This document shows, one piece after another, positions 26,601 through 37,875 of a stretch of 54,097 nucleotides of DNA (within the stretch, counting starts at the first letter, position 1; each line of letters begins with the position of its first letter). Below the pieces are notes generated by a model. That model made no database searches. It was not told the DNA's origin and saw only the letters and a list, made by a program, of their open reading frames with translations. The position numbers and the translations under genes are program-made. Source of the stretch: Echinococcus granulosus (Eukaryota > Platyhelminthes > Cestoda > Cyclophyllidea > Taeniidae); assembly GCF_000524195.1 (NCBI RefSeq), contig NW_020170417.1, positions 567,520-621,616 of the forward strand, written 5' to 3'.

Positions 26601-29600
26601 TGCCCGGACAGAATATGTATTTTCGACGCACAGGCGGAAGAAAGGAAGGGGAACCTCGTTACCTTTACTCCACCGAGCACAAGATGTTATGGTTATCGTC
26701 AACTCGACGATTTTGAAAAATAGGTTGCAACTGACATGAATTATGTGGAGATGCAAGTATTGTGGTCTGCTTTGGTATCCACGTAAGGGAAGAAAAGTTT
26801 TACCAATTTTCTTGAGCCCCTTTCTAAAATCTTGGCCTCCTATTTTGTTGAGTGTTCCAAGGTTAACTGAGAGGCTAGATATGCCTTATTTTGTCTGAAA
26901 AGTTTTATTTAACTACAATGAAGAGTTCAAGGATCGTGATAGCACTGATAACTGCAGCATGGAGGTTCAGTCTCTGCGGGTCAATTGTCGAGAGGGAAGG
27001 TATCTCTTTTATTTTACAGATTTCTTTCGCATAAAATCTGGACCACGAATGGTCAGAATCGATGTCCGTTTTGATGGAGCTTTAATCAATGGAACACGCT
27101 TTGACGTTCCACTTCTATCAGTTGCATTAAATTTTGTTTCGAAAATAGGTTTTTGGGGTGATTTAAGTGTCCAAGAATATTAAAAACTGTTAGCACTGAT
27201 GTCCGTTGCGTAAAGTTCAACTTTTTAATTTCTAATATCCTTTTTCCACTGGATAGTCGGTACGCAACTCGTTGATGGAGGGTACGGGGACTCTAGAGGA
27301 ACAGTTGGAGGCCATCCAGGCCAAGTCGGTGGAGATCCGCTCGCGTAAAGTGGAGTTGAAGCAGATTGAGGAGTTGGGCGCGAGGCTTGAAGAGCGTCTC
27401 ATTCTCGACAACCGCTACACCAAACATAGCACCGTAAGTGTTTGTGCTCTCCCGCATACACACGCATGCCTCTTATTGCTGCTGCAACCACTAGTTGGCA
27501 GTTTTGTTCTTGGCTAGCTTCCAACTATGTGAGAGAGCACGGAATTGCATCTTGCTGAGTCAGTAGATTGGGGTTCTGAGTCTGCCTTTTTGTAATGGTC
27601 AAGCACGTATGGCTGTGTGGGCTATGGAAGCTGAATTTATGTTGTCGTGGTCGTGAAATGGACGTGGAACCGGTCTTGACATGTTTTTGCTACCGTAAGA
27701 GGTGTTATATATTTTCTAGGAAGTGAAAGGTTAGAAGTACGGAAGCTGTTATCGATATCGCTAAAATATTTTGACCACCTCAAATCAGTGGCAGGAATGG
27801 GATTTGTGTTAACGTTTCAAACTTCCATAGTGGCCTCAGCCACTAATTACGATGTCAGGGCCGGTTGATATAATTGTCACGCCTGACAGTGTTGGATGAT
27901 TGTGCGAATTTTTCGTGATCGTGGATTTAGTAATTGAAATTGCTTACCTGTAGTTGACATTCAAGGTGCACAGCGGTAGTTGGGCTTGTGTGTGCCATTT
28001 GTCGTAGGAGCCGAATTTTTGTGCACCTTTTCGTGCGGTTCAATGTTGGCTTTTGGGGTGTGCTTCAATACTATGCAAATTTATTACCTTTGGAGGTGAA
28101 AATAAAGTTGGAAATCTCCCTTAAGGTCTGTGGAAGTTATAATTGTTGTAGTCTCACACCATCATCCACTGTTTCAAGTCGTCCGTGTTTCCACGCCTTT
28201 TCTGTCAGTTCACACTTTTACAAGGCTATACAGCCCGCAATATTAGCGATAACTAGGAGCGGTTGACTTCCGCTTCAAAGTAACCATCCAAAGGGAATGT
28301 GTTCAATCTGTAGCAGGTTTGGGAGTCTCCAGAAAATTGACAAATCGGCGAAGAGAATTTTCCAAGTAACGTCAGAATCTACTCATAACTCATCTTAATT
28401 AGGTCGTACGGAAACAGTGTTGAGATATTTTTTATTTAGACTCCCACTAACAGTCATCTCTTAGTTTTTCGGACCTCCCCTTTTGTCCCGCGTTCAATAG
28501 TCGTGCACAAAGGCGGTGCTCGGTCGTTGTGGAGAATCAAGCATCAATAGACTCTCATTTCTTCACGTTTTCGTTTTAGAGGGTCAAAGCAACTGAATGC
28601 CTCAAATAACCACCGGTAGTTTGTGAGGTGACTTCGACTCCTGTTATTTCTAGGCTGTTATGCGTTCCGAATTTGATTTATATCAATCTTTGAAACCATA
28701 AAATGGTTTGGAACCAACCGTTGTGGGCAATAAGTGGTTCTCGGTTTCAGCTTTTGAGGGAAACGGATTTGGTGCGCTTTTACATCACCACTACACCATT
28801 CCTTCTAAAGTACAGAAGCTGAAGTCAAATCTGCATAGAGACGTTCAGCATCTCTCCTACTTCCAACTCTCGAAGGGTTTATTTGCTCTTATAGCTTGTT
28901 TCTTAAGAAAGGATTGAAGATGTGTTTTGCCTCCGTAACGTTTTCACCGAGGCAGCTGTATCAGTGCCACCCTTCCGTAGTAAACTTCAAACTTCGTCCA
29001 CTGCTTTAATAGTTTAGGAGTTTGTAAACGATCGGTCTGGTTTTCGTGGGAAGCGTTGATGATATTAACTTGTTTGGCTTAACCATCAGCTTTGGATTGA
29101 GATTGAGCTTCAGTGGCACATCATTCGAATGTCGAGGGGACCTTTGTAGCTGTTTCCCCTTAACTTCTTTGAAGTTGCATGTCTTGCACTTTCTCTTTCA
29201 GCCATTAGGATCGTGCTAGTTTACCATTGTAAATGGCGAAGCGATTTTAACAGAATTTTTTTATGAAACGAGTCAGCTGTGTAAATTAACAACATGAGCT
29301 TGGTAATCAAGCGAAGTTAATAGGTGATATTCCCCATCAGTTAGTTAATCAGTTTTGCAGTTCTGGAGTGTTGACGGTAAGTCATTTGAATACCGAAACA
29401 AATTCAGTGTAACTGATTTGCACTAATGCTCTTGCGGTAACGTAAATTGCCTTCTCTTTTCTCAGGTGGGATTGAGCCACACTTGGGACCAGTTGGAGCA
29501 GCTGGTGGTGCGCATGAAGCGCAATCTGGAGCAGCAGATCCAAGCGCGCAACGTCTCGGGCGTAAGCGAGGAGGCGTTGCGTGAGTTCTCCATGATGTTT

Positions 29601-31276
29601 AAGCACTTTGACAAAGACAAGTCGGGTCGTTTGGATCATCGCGAGTTTAAGTCGTGTCTACGCGCCCTGGGCCACGACCTCCAGTTGGTGGAGGAAAACC
29701 AGCCCGATCCGGAATTTGAGGCCATCTTGGCTGTCGTCGACCCTAACCGAGATGGCTACATCACGCTGCAGGAATTTATGGCCTTTATGATCAGTCGAGA
29801 GACGGAGAATGTGCAGTCTCGAGATGAGGTGGAGGAGGCCTTCCGCTCTCTCACCAAGGATGGCACGAAGGATTACATCACCAAGGAGGAGCTCTACGCC
29901 GTAAGTCATACTGTGGAATCTCCAGATTCTTGAAATGTGTTGTGTGTGACCTTTCTGGTTGGCTGTGGGTAACTAATTCACTTTTCATAAGAAATTTCAC
30001 TATCTAAATGACATCTTTCTTTAAGATTTATTAATTTCTGAGCGCCTACTGGCGTGATCGAATCTTTTAATAATTGCCTTGATATTTTTTTTAATGTCAA
30101 GCTTGTTCTTCGGGATTTATCATCAGCTTGTTTTGGCTTTGGTATTTACGTCAAATTCGCTTTTGCGAATAATCGAATCACACTTGATTTTCCGCCTTTG
30201 TTATTCCCCTAGTTTCGGCTTCAATGTGACATCTACTTTTTTGAAAGGTTAAATTCTATTCTTAGTCGTCTTGAAAGGTAAAATGCGTACAATGAGGATT
30301 ATTTGCTGGCGATCTATTTAGGGCTTGATAACGGATGTGTTAAATGCCATGCTGTTTCAAAGGACACACTGTGAATTACTTTTTGATCATGGTGTTACGA
30401 CCACCCCGAGTCACCTGGCAGGGTGCAATTGAATATTTTAACTTCTGACTGATTTTGTTCGAGTTGTTTTCGCTGTTGTTTTGTCAGTTAGCGATCTTCC
30501 AACCTATGTTCTCAATTGACTCAAAAGAATCAAGGCTGTGTGGTAGAGGTTGCAATCTTTTGCATCGTCGTCATTTCTCATGCGATGCATGTGCTCTCTC
30601 ACACTCGCTTGTATCAGCAGTGTAGGAGGATGAGCTAAGGCAGCAGTTGCGTGTCCTTTTTTTCTAGGGGAGTGTAATTAAAATGCACGTGGTGCCACTG
30701 CTATCGAATCCTTTAAGCGGTAGCAAATGGATGGTTTTTCCTCCTACCACTCCAGTAATGCAGCGCAGTGAATGCGAGTGGGTTAAATTATGCCATTCAC
30801 GTAGGTGACGCTTGAGCGACTCTCGATTTTTCATCTCTGCTACTAATCCTATCATGTGCGGAATCTCTTGTCGAATTTCATTGGGTGTTTCATTGGAATG
30901 TTAATCCTTTCCATCTCTGCCTCAGCATTTTATCGTAGGACCAGAAGATGACTCTGGTTATTGGGAGTGCTCTCTTAGTTGAGAACGGTGCTGGGAGCAC
31001 GAATCAAATTTATAAGTAACAGTACTGAATTAATCAAAGTTTATACTGCTCAATTCTTTCTCACCAATTATCAATTTCGATATTTCCTTTTTGGAATTGG
31101 TTTTTACATGATCTGGAGTACAATGTGATTTTCTACTCCAATACTTGCAGAATCTGTCAAAGGAGCAAGCCGACTATTGTGCTCAAACGATGCCACCCTA
31201 CTACACGAAAAGCGGTCAACCTGTGCAGGACGCCTACGACTACATGGGATTCACGCAACAACTCTTCCAGAAGTAG
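17345..31276 (+). CDS. SPTAN1-like (alpha-spectrin): Alpha-spectrin, complete, 14 exons
   Basis: Alpha-spectrin pairs with beta-spectrin to form the flexible tetramers of the submembrane skeleton. Exons: 17345-17629, 17670-17795, 17835-18059, 18103-19951, 20738-22184, 22259-22507, 22581-23826, 24626-24847, 24916-25325, 25392-25704, 25787-25969, 27257-27433, 29466-29900, 31151-31276. They total 7,293 nt, or 2,430 residues plus stop; human is about 2,470 and fly about 2,415. Domains in order: N-terminal partial repeat used in tetramer formation (RNQVLDRY, residues 35-42), a long run of three-helix spectrin repeats with HKxFE/ExWIxEKE signatures, an SH3 domain at about 984-1040 ([13 protein letters not shown]), more repeats, and a calmodulin-like C-terminus with EF-hand loops at about 2293-2304 and 2336-2347. 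The vertebrate calpain/calmodulin insert is absent. Introns are 40, 39, 43, 786, 74, 73, 799, 68, 66, 82, 1287, 2032 and 1250 nt, all GT-AG. Confidence 0.97.
17670..17795 (+). CDS. alpha-spectrin exon 2
   Basis: A 42-codon exon reading [20 protein letters not shown] to HHYASEIIR. It lies between introns of 40 and 39 nt. The insert [10 protein letters not shown] is a lineage-specific loop relative to other alpha-spectrins. Confidence 0.93.
17835..18059 (+). CDS. alpha-spectrin exon 3
   Basis: Reads [20 protein letters not shown] to [20 protein letters not shown] and DEFMK. It is the characteristic end of one repeat and start of the next. Donor gtgcgc, phase 0. Confidence 0.94.
18103..19951 (+). 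CDS. alpha-spectrin exon 4 (largest exon, about six repeats)
   Basis: A 1,849-nt exon covering residues 213-828, from [20 protein letters not shown] to [10 protein letters not shown]. It encodes consecutive about 106-residue spectrin repeats with conserved Trp in helix A. Examples are [20 protein letters not shown] and [20 protein letters not shown]. It ends in phase 1. Confidence 0.97.
19985..20665 (+). repeat. Diverged ~171-bp tandem repeat inside spectrin intron 4
   Basis: Four related blocks begin near 19985, 20156, 20328 and 20587. Best-kept signatures are TTTTTAGTAGCATTGAATAT / TTTTTAGTAGCATCGGATAT / CCTAGGAGCATTGAACAT, followed about 55 nt later by CTGTCATTTTACGGAAGTG / CTGTCATTTTGCGGTAGTG / TATCATTTTGCTACAGTG. 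The first two periods are about 171 and 172 bp; the third is longer (about 259 bp), suggesting an insertion. The last copy is partial. Confidence 0.55.
20738..22184 (+). CDS. alpha-spectrin exon 5 (SH3 domain)
   Basis: Begins [20 protein letters not shown] and contains the SH3 domain at 21202-21372: [40 protein letters not shown]. The SH3 lies inside a repeat, as in all alpha-spectrins. The segment after it goes directly into further repeats without the vertebrate calpain loop. Ends phase 2 at CG before gttggt. Confidence 0.97.
22259..22507 (+). CDS. alpha-spectrin exon 6
   Basis: Reads [40 protein letters not shown] and RVARDNLLK. The split codon AA|A joins exon 7. Both flanking introns are 73-74 nt. 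Confidence 0.95.
22581..23826 (+). CDS. alpha-spectrin exon 7
   Basis: Covers about residues 1394-1809: [20 protein letters not shown] to [10 protein letters not shown]. It carries four repeats, including [20 protein letters not shown] and [17 protein letters not shown]. Phase 0 donor gtgagt. Confidence 0.96.
24626..24847 (+). CDS. alpha-spectrin exon 8
   Basis: Reads [40 protein letters not shown] and HEAFEADLK. The acceptor is caatgcag. Phase 0 at both ends. Confidence 0.95.
24916..25325 (+). CDS. alpha-spectrin exon 9
   Basis: Reads [40 protein letters not shown] and [20 protein letters not shown] to SQAIQK plus AG. Confidence 0.95.
25392..25704 (+). CDS. alpha-spectrin exon 10
   Basis: Reads [40 protein letters not shown] and [12 protein letters not shown]. 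The [20 protein letters not shown] block is nearly invariant among animal alpha-spectrins. Donor gtaagc was chosen over the overlapping gtgtaa because it keeps phase 0. Confidence 0.95.
25787..25969 (+). CDS. alpha-spectrin exon 11
   Basis: Reads [40 protein letters not shown] and NSFHAWLQ. This is the region next to the beta-spectrin nucleation site. Donor gtgggc. Confidence 0.95.
27257..27433 (+). CDS. alpha-spectrin exon 12
   Basis: Reads [40 protein letters not shown] and HSTV. The short [13 protein letters not shown] form resembles insect rather than vertebrate spectrin. Acceptor ggatag, phase 0. Confidence 0.94.
27434..29465 (+). other. alpha-spectrin intron 12 (2.0 kb)
   Basis: A long GT-AG intron between the last repeat and the EF-hand exon. 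Only short open frames are present (for example 27988-28266), with no recognisable domain or element. Confidence 0.7.
29466..29900 (+). CDS. alpha-spectrin exon 13 (EF-hands)
   Basis: Reads [20 protein letters not shown], then two EF-hand loops, [12 protein letters not shown] and [12 protein letters not shown]. Both keep acidic or oxygen ligands at loop positions 1, 3, 5 and 12 and so could bind calcium. The third EF-like segment ([18 protein letters not shown]) has no canonical loop, as in other alpha-spectrins. Donor gtaagt. Confidence 0.96.
31151..31276 (+). CDS. alpha-spectrin exon 14 (C-terminus and stop)
   Basis: Reads [20 protein letters not shown], then [21 protein letters not shown] and TAG at 31274-31276. 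The length matches the last EF-hand segment of relatives. The consensus FDYVEFTRSLF is here [11 protein letters not shown]. Confidence 0.95.
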   Translation, partial: NLSKEQADYCAQTMPPYYTKSGQPVQDAYDYMGFTQQLFQK

Positions 31277-31613
31277 ACTATTCCACATCCTCAATTCCTC
31301 CTTCTCCTCCTCCTCGCTTCGCAACCAAGTTCGTTTCCTTGTGGTTTGCTTTTGCCCAGCTTTTGCTCTCCTCCCCTCTCCCCACTTAGTTCAAATTCTG
31401 TTGATCGGATTCTTTCCTGACTTTTTTCCTTCCCGGCAACTTTTCGTGCTATTTCTGATTGCTCTCTCGTTCTGCCCGGCCTCTGGTCCTTCAAGTGATG
31501 ATGATGCAATTACTCCTGCTTTTAGGTTATGTTGTGTGGTCACCTTTTCTTCGTTGTCACCACTACAGCAAGTATCGCCACCATGCCTTTTAATTACTGA
31601 GTGAATTAATAAA
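31277..31613 (+). other. alpha-spectrin 3' UTR
   Basis: From the stop at 31274-31276 to the AATAAA signal, about 330 nt. It is pyrimidine-rich near its start (CTCCTTCTCCTCCTCCTCGC, about 31291-31320). A 159-codon open frame across it (31125-31604) overlaps the real last exon in another frame and is not believed. Confidence 0.6.
31608..31613 (+). terminator. AATAAA polyadenylation signal of alpha-spectrin
   Basis: AATAAA lies 332 nt after the spectrin stop codon, and the bases that follow are GAAAGAAAATATGCATTTTA. It is the first canonical hexamer after the stop codon that I see, so cleavage is expected about 10-30 nt downstream. Confidence 0.6.
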
Positions 31614-33955
31614 GAAAGAAAATATGCATTTTAGAGTGTCTGCGGTTTCACTTTCTTTCGAGGACGGTAATGACTGAGTGGGGGAGGGCACTTTGGACTC
31701 CATCTCATTCCTTTTAGTGGAGGATCGGGGGTTCAATACGATGATGCTTGCTCTCCCAAGGTGTTGTAAAGGACAGGGGCACCTCATATTACTATGGGTT
31801 AAAAGTATGACAGCCTGGTACCTCAGTAATTTTCAGGTAGTAGTGATTGTATAGATGGGCAAGTCAACCTCACGCCAGTGGTATTTTGCCCGTGAAATAA
31901 ACACTTGAGTGAGATCCTCTTTGCATTTCTGACCTTAAATCCCCTAGGGCCAATTTCATTAGAAATAATTTTCGACCGTTGAGGTTATGCGCATTTACGG
32001 CGGGTCGTAGTGGCTACAGATCATAATGGCTTCGAGCCGCATTTCCAATTAAAAGATGAACCATTTTGTTGATTTTTGCTAGCTAGTCGAGAAAGGGGAT
32101 ACCTTCTTTCAGCGGTCTTTGTACTACTCCCTTTCCGAGATGGGCAGATGTTTGGACGGTGAATTCAGAACGGTAAGTTTCATTGTAACGATTATGTCTT
32201 TGGAATTAAGTGTTCAAACGGATGGATTATTCGCTTATCACCATTGAGGTGTGACCGGGTGTGTGGCTAGCCAAAGAACCGAAAAGCTGGCTCGCTGATG
32301 GACGGGTTGGAGGTGAACAGCGACTCGACTGGTAAAAGTGAGACTGTGGCAACTACGGAATCGGTTAGGTTGATCGAAATTGATAACTCAAGGTGGAGTG
32401 ATTCAAAAAAGTTGAAGAAGGTCAGGCCCTAGGCGCTTTGATGGTGGAGTGTCACATTTGAACGGTGGTGGGATTAGTTGAAGAGATCGGCGTGTTAACC
32501 CTTTGATGCACCACTCGATATCTTTGTCGTGGAATGTCCGCGATCTTATATTTCTTCCTAATGTTTTAAAAGTGATTTGGTTGAGGACATGATTACCAAT
32601 GCCAGGAGAGTTGAGCATCCAAGACCTAAGTCGTTACATGGAATCAGCAGCAGCAAAGCAACTGTTAAGCAACGTGGCAATTTAGAAGAGCAGTAGAATG
32701 TCCTTGTTAGTTCAAGGGCTTGAGAGTGACACCTTTTATTTGATTAGCCTCCACGTCTTTGCCCCCTTTTTAACGTCTCCACTTTCTTCTCAGGAAGGGG
32801 AACGTGTATAAGAACACTTAAGACTGAGTTTGGTAGAAATAGGACCGATCGTAAGGGGAGTTTCGGGTCCCTAACATGGTGAAGTTACTCGTCCAAAAAT
32901 GTTACAGGGAAATTTAAATACCAGTTGAAGTAAACAAACACGTTCCATCTTGTAAATGCCAAAGATGGAATGCGAGGTTTCATACACTTCAGCCTACTTG
33001 CTTCGGTGTAAAATTGAGCCAAATAAAGGAAATGACATTGCAAGTGAGGAATTAGTCATTTGACATGATAAATGAGATCCGCTAGAAGGGAACTGCCGCC
33101 TAGATGTAGTCTGTTTAAAATGGCCAAAGAATGCGATTTGCTCCATACTTAAGGGGAAAAGCCTGCAAAATGCAATTCTTGGGGTTGGAATAGCTCCATT
33201 TTCCCCTCGACTGTAGATAGGTGCTTATATAAGGTAGAGTGAGCATTAAAGTGTCCCTCACTCGTGCCCTTTCGTTTAAGTAAGGTTGTGGTGACAAATG
33301 ATCGACGCAGCCTTTGAAATTTGGACTTCCAACGTGCTGGGTTCAATTATCGGCGACTCTCATTCAATGCCAAACGAATCTAAGTGACCCCGGATGAGGG
33401 ACATGGAAGCTGGGAGCCTCTGAGCGCATACTTGGGTCGAATAGCTGTGAGGGCAAGTGCTCCCAACACCTTTTAGTCATCAAATATCTTCAAATTTTCA
33501 AAGTTACGTTTCCCCCTTTTAAGCAATAGTTTTGACGATAAAATCAGGCTTTGAGGCACTTGACATCTCACGTTGCCTTTCAATTGTTTCTTGAGGAAAA
33601 ATTATGCTTTTCTGAGGCATCAGGGTTTTCTCGATGTTCCTGTGCTTACACAAATTTGCAATAGGCAGGATAGTTCCTTTTTCTTATAAGCGATTTGACG
33701 TCTCGTTGAAATGACATTTAGTCAAAGAAATAAGTCGTCGATTGGACCCCTAATTTTGAAAGCAATATAACGACACCTTCAACAACAATGGATGCGAGTC
33801 AAAGTTGTGGCGGATTTTTTTGAAAAAGAGCGTGACACTTCAGCAAATACAGATCATCAGTATAAAATGAACAAAAAAATTTTCTCAAGAGTGGTTTTAT
33901 ACAGACATCACATAATGATGCTTAGTTGGTTAGATTTGGTTAAACTCGTAACACT

Positions 33956-34350
33956 ATGAATGAAATGCAGCGTCCAGAGGCTCTCACACGGGCCGTGAAT
34001 GCCATACCATCGAGCGAAAGCAAAAAGGCGAAGCCTTCAGTCCCCTCCGCGAAACCAAGTTGGGAGGTTAAACAATCAAAGTATTGCGTAGCCCGCAACT
34101 CTCCTTTTGCGCGTCATACCCGGTGCCCACCCCCTCCCCGGTCGGCTCCCCACGTCTGTCACCTCAGCGTAGTCGGTGCTGCAAGGAAACGCACCCATGA
34201 GCCAATCACGCCAGTCACCGAATTTGCATTTAACTGAAAAGATATCTGACGTCAACGTTACTGATCCCTCTGGCAATTCTACTGTATCTGGAATTTCGCC
34301 CTGGTGCGGACAATGCATTAGGGGAGGTAGTAAGAATACTCGCCTAAAAG
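33956..34350. other. GC-rich island with open frames on both strands
   Basis: Base composition rises well above the flanks (CCCGGTGCCCACCCCCTCCC near 34120). Open frames of 93-94 codons run forward (33956-34237, rich in Ser/Pro/Lys/Arg; 34176-34460) and one of 80 codons runs in reverse (34076-34318). No family is recognised. It could be a mobile-element remnant, an unknown short gene or a promoter island. Confidence 0.3.
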
Positions 34351-35759
34351 CAGAGTCAGTGGGAATCGGGTTTCGCGCCCATTCCTTCTTGACATTTTGT
34401 TCTCACTTTAGTGCTGCCCAGCCATATCCACACATCTGGGTTATATCCAGAGGTGGATGAAGAGGGATGGCGTGACTACTTCATTGACATCTGAATTCAG
34501 GTACCATGGGCAGCTCCATGACAGACTTTTCCAGATGGTTCACGACTACAGGTGGTGTCGCCGTAGGTAACGGCATTTTCAAACCTTCTGCTAGGAAGTC
34601 GTCACATATTCTCCCGTCCACGGCATATGACCTTCTTCCGTAATATTAAAGTTTAGACAGCAGCCATGGAAATAAAGGTAGCTTTCCTCTCCCACTAATG
34701 CAGTATCCCGAGTTTTCAATAAGGTCTGGAGTGGAGACAATAGCGTGGCTTAGAGACCACTGCGCCAAGCGAAAGTACAATTGCTGAGTCTTAAATCCCC
34801 CTCCATTGAGTAATCAAAACTGAAAAATAAACAAAGTATTCAAAACAATGCAAAGTATTTTAACATCTACCAGTTCAAACTTGGTAACTTCTGCAAAATT
34901 TACTCCATTTCCATGTGTTTGAAAGCGTATCCGCCTTTTCATTACCCACTTTCATTCGACCTATTGTTTGTCAAATCGAATTGCATGAGTCACCTTTGTG
35001 ACCCACAAATATTGACCTCGACTTAGTTAATCAATGTAAATCTCTCCAATTAATCGATAAAAGCCATTAAGTTAAATTTTGCCACAGAAGTAGGTGCAGA
35101 ATGCAACTCACAGGTCGCTTTTCTTCCTACAACAAATATCCCTCGGAGTTCATCATGAGTTCGCACAAAAATTTCAAATTATCTCCCACAACTTAAGGTT
35201 CCGCCTGTGTTAACCCATCTGTGAGTTATACTACTTACTATACTTATTTCTAGTCATTTGGACTTAATTTTTAATTAAAAAAAAAGAAGCTTTTGTAATA
35301 TGTGAACAATTGTCGTTTACATTCCGAATGTTCCATGAATAGTTTCACTCCTTCAGTCATCACTGGGTGTTTACACGGTGTAATGCCCAAACACGACTGT
35401 CATAAGTATCGTAAATTTGGCCGGTGGTGGGCTATGAACTTTGGACCTGAATTCGATAACTTTCAGAGACCGTGTGTTCGCACCAGTTATTTTAGAAAGC
35501 TAGCGACTAGGCGCCAACGGTTTTGCCACAGTTGCTAGGCGTGTCTATTAAAAATTACATAATTCAACGCCTCTGGCAAGTGAGTCATTGACTCACCAAA
35601 TGGGCGTTACCGTTATCTTCCGCCTTGCTAAAAATGGCTCATGACAGCTCAGTTTGTAGGCCAAATTGGGATACTACAGCCATGAGAACATACTCTACCT
35701 TTCTACAAGCGGGACACATCCTCACAGTGCGGTGGCGCAGTACTTTTCTTTAGCATAAA

Positions 35760-36010
35760 ACAGGGGGGAAGAAAAAGAGGGCGCTAACCGCTGCCCAAAA
35801 TGAAAAGCCCGATTTTGGCAAAGGCGTTGCGCGTGTGCACGCGGTCGCCAGAGCCGTGCGCACGCGACTGCCAAACAGCCGATCGATATGCATCAACCGC
35901 ACTGGCCAATGGGAAGTGCATGGACGTACGTGCGTGCATGCGTGGGTGCACTGCTGTACTCTCAATGTGCGTTGTTACAGCGCAAATGCTCGCCATCTGT
36001 TCTTGTACCT
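35760..36010. promoter_or_regulatory. CpG-rich, alternating purine-pyrimidine segment with CCAAT
   Basis: It contains GCGCGTGTGCACGCGG, CGTGCGCACGCG and GTACGTGCGTGCATGCGTGG within about 130 nt, plus a CCAAT at about 35907. Such density of CG and CA/TG steps is unlike the surrounding DNA. It lies about 1.9 kb before the ANKRD13 start and is a reasonable promoter candidate, with no direct proof. Confidence 0.3.
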
Positions 36011-36849
36011 GGAATAATCGCCTAATACGGGCGAGCCCGAACATTTCATCCCTATGGTTGATTGGGATAGGTAGATGATTGTTCACCTCATGGGTTATGA
36101 CTAATGGAAAGGCGATTTTGGTAAAGGCATACATGTGGCTTTTCGATCATCCTGTGTGTTTGCTTTTCCAGCTAAAGTGAAATTTTCACTTAAACAGAGC
36201 CTAATGAATGGTAACTGGGCTTCCAGAAAACTAGTCTGATTTGGTGGTTAGTTTTGTAAAAAAGTGCCATTAGGATACTAGGAACTTCCATCTTGGTTGC
36301 AATCTTGGTCAGTCCTTCTAAAAGTATCGAATTTATGAGCTCGCAAGATAGCCTTTTTAGGGCTGACTAATGAAGTGAATTCTCTTTAAGACTTGTCGAT
36401 CATTGCTACTTATGAGGTAAAGTAGGATATACGCCAGGACGGGATAAACTAAGTGGGTGTCATTTTTAGGGGAAAAAGTAGGAAATTCTCCTTTGCTCTA
36501 ATATTTATCGTGGATGCTAAATCCAACGGCAAGCATCAAATGGCATAGCAGTAGGCATTATTCTCACTTTCCAAATTGCCTAAAATGAGCCACTGAAATT
36601 TCCGAATAGAGACGTTGTGGCAGAGCAAATAGGTGAATTTACCATAATAACAGTTTTCCGCTAAAGTTAAAATTTGGTAAAAGAAATCATCCACAGCAAT
36701 CTGAGAGCAGCGAAGCAACATAAGGCAAATCAAGCAAATCAACCACCACAATCATGGGTTTAAAAACAATCTAAGATCATTATGGAAATGAACTCAAAAA
36801 CACCTTAAACATTGCAATACGATAGTGGTTTATCCCTCGCTATTGGTGA

Positions 36850-37050
36850 GGCGCCACTTTTGTACTTTGAATTAGCCCTCTTGTATCTCGCTGGGGTGGG
36901 CTGGCCTTTTGGGCCATGAAAATAGCCCAGACACCTTCTCTGCGCTAAATATATGTATTCTGCCCGAGTACTTTGTCTTCTTTTGTCTTCAGGGAGTGCC
37001 GGTACGCTACGGCATAGTTGGTTATGGCTCCAAGTGGATATTGTGTTCAC
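36850..37050. repeat. Possible third copy of the dispersed repeat
   Basis: It shares GGTGGGCTGGCCT, a GGGCCA/GAGCCA motif, ATATGTAT and GTCTTCAGG in the same order and similar spacing as 15207-15304. This looks like an old short element, but only an alignment against the whole genome would confirm it. Confidence 0.25.
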
Positions 37051-37875
37051 ATTGAGAAGAAAATCGTCAGTTCTGCCATGTGGTCTTTAGGGAGTGCTAA
37101 TCAAAGATTTTTGTAAGTGCACAAGTTTATACGGCTCCTATGTTACTCCACTTATTACGACTTCTAAACTTCAAGAACTGCAATCAGTATGCACTCGGAA
37201 GCATCATTTTGAGGTTCTAAATCAGCATATTTATACACTTCTCTAAAAATTGCGATTTTAAAAGTCCAGCAAAATAATAAGTGCAGTTTCTAAATTTTAC
37301 GACAAATATTCATTTCTCAAAACAGTGTGGGACTCTTTTGTTTAGATATATCACTTGTTTTCAACACATAAGGTAGCTTTTGCCACACAATTGATTAGGG
37401 GGGCGAGTATATAGCGGTGCTGCTCATACTTTATTAGGTATTTTCCAGAACTCGTAAGATTTTAGATGATTTTGACGTACTCAAAGTGTTCATTAAAATG
37501 CGCTTACAGTGAGACGTGTCTGGTGCCACCATATGCTCTAGATACAATCGAACTTTCATTTATAATCCTGGCTTATTTCGCCGTAAAATTCCGTACTCTA
37601 TTTGTTATGCAAGTCGTTTTCTCAGTCATTTTCACTGACAAGTTACATTTTTACATGACGTTTCTTACATTTGGGACGACAACTTTGTACCAATAACCTT
37701 TCACTTTCCTACAATTGTTTTTATTCAGAATGTTCTGGTAAAAGGTTATGTACTTTTCCTTGATGCTTATTATTGTTGTTGTTATAACACGCTGATTATA
37801 CATGAATAGAACTTGGTCACTCATGATTACCTTACCCCGAATTGACCCTGTATGGTTGTTCCTGTAAGATCTTCC

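Noticed and set aside
31125..31604. 159-codon open frame over the end of spectrin
   Set aside because: It overlaps the last spectrin exon in a different frame and then low-complexity pyrimidine-rich 3' UTR; Ser/Leu/Phe richness is a composition artefact.
35302..35538. 78-codon open frame ending in a Cys/His/Arg-rich tail
   Set aside because: Looked at as a possible zinc-binding peptide or SINE-derived frame, but spacing of Cys/His fits no known finger and no B-box or copy was seen.
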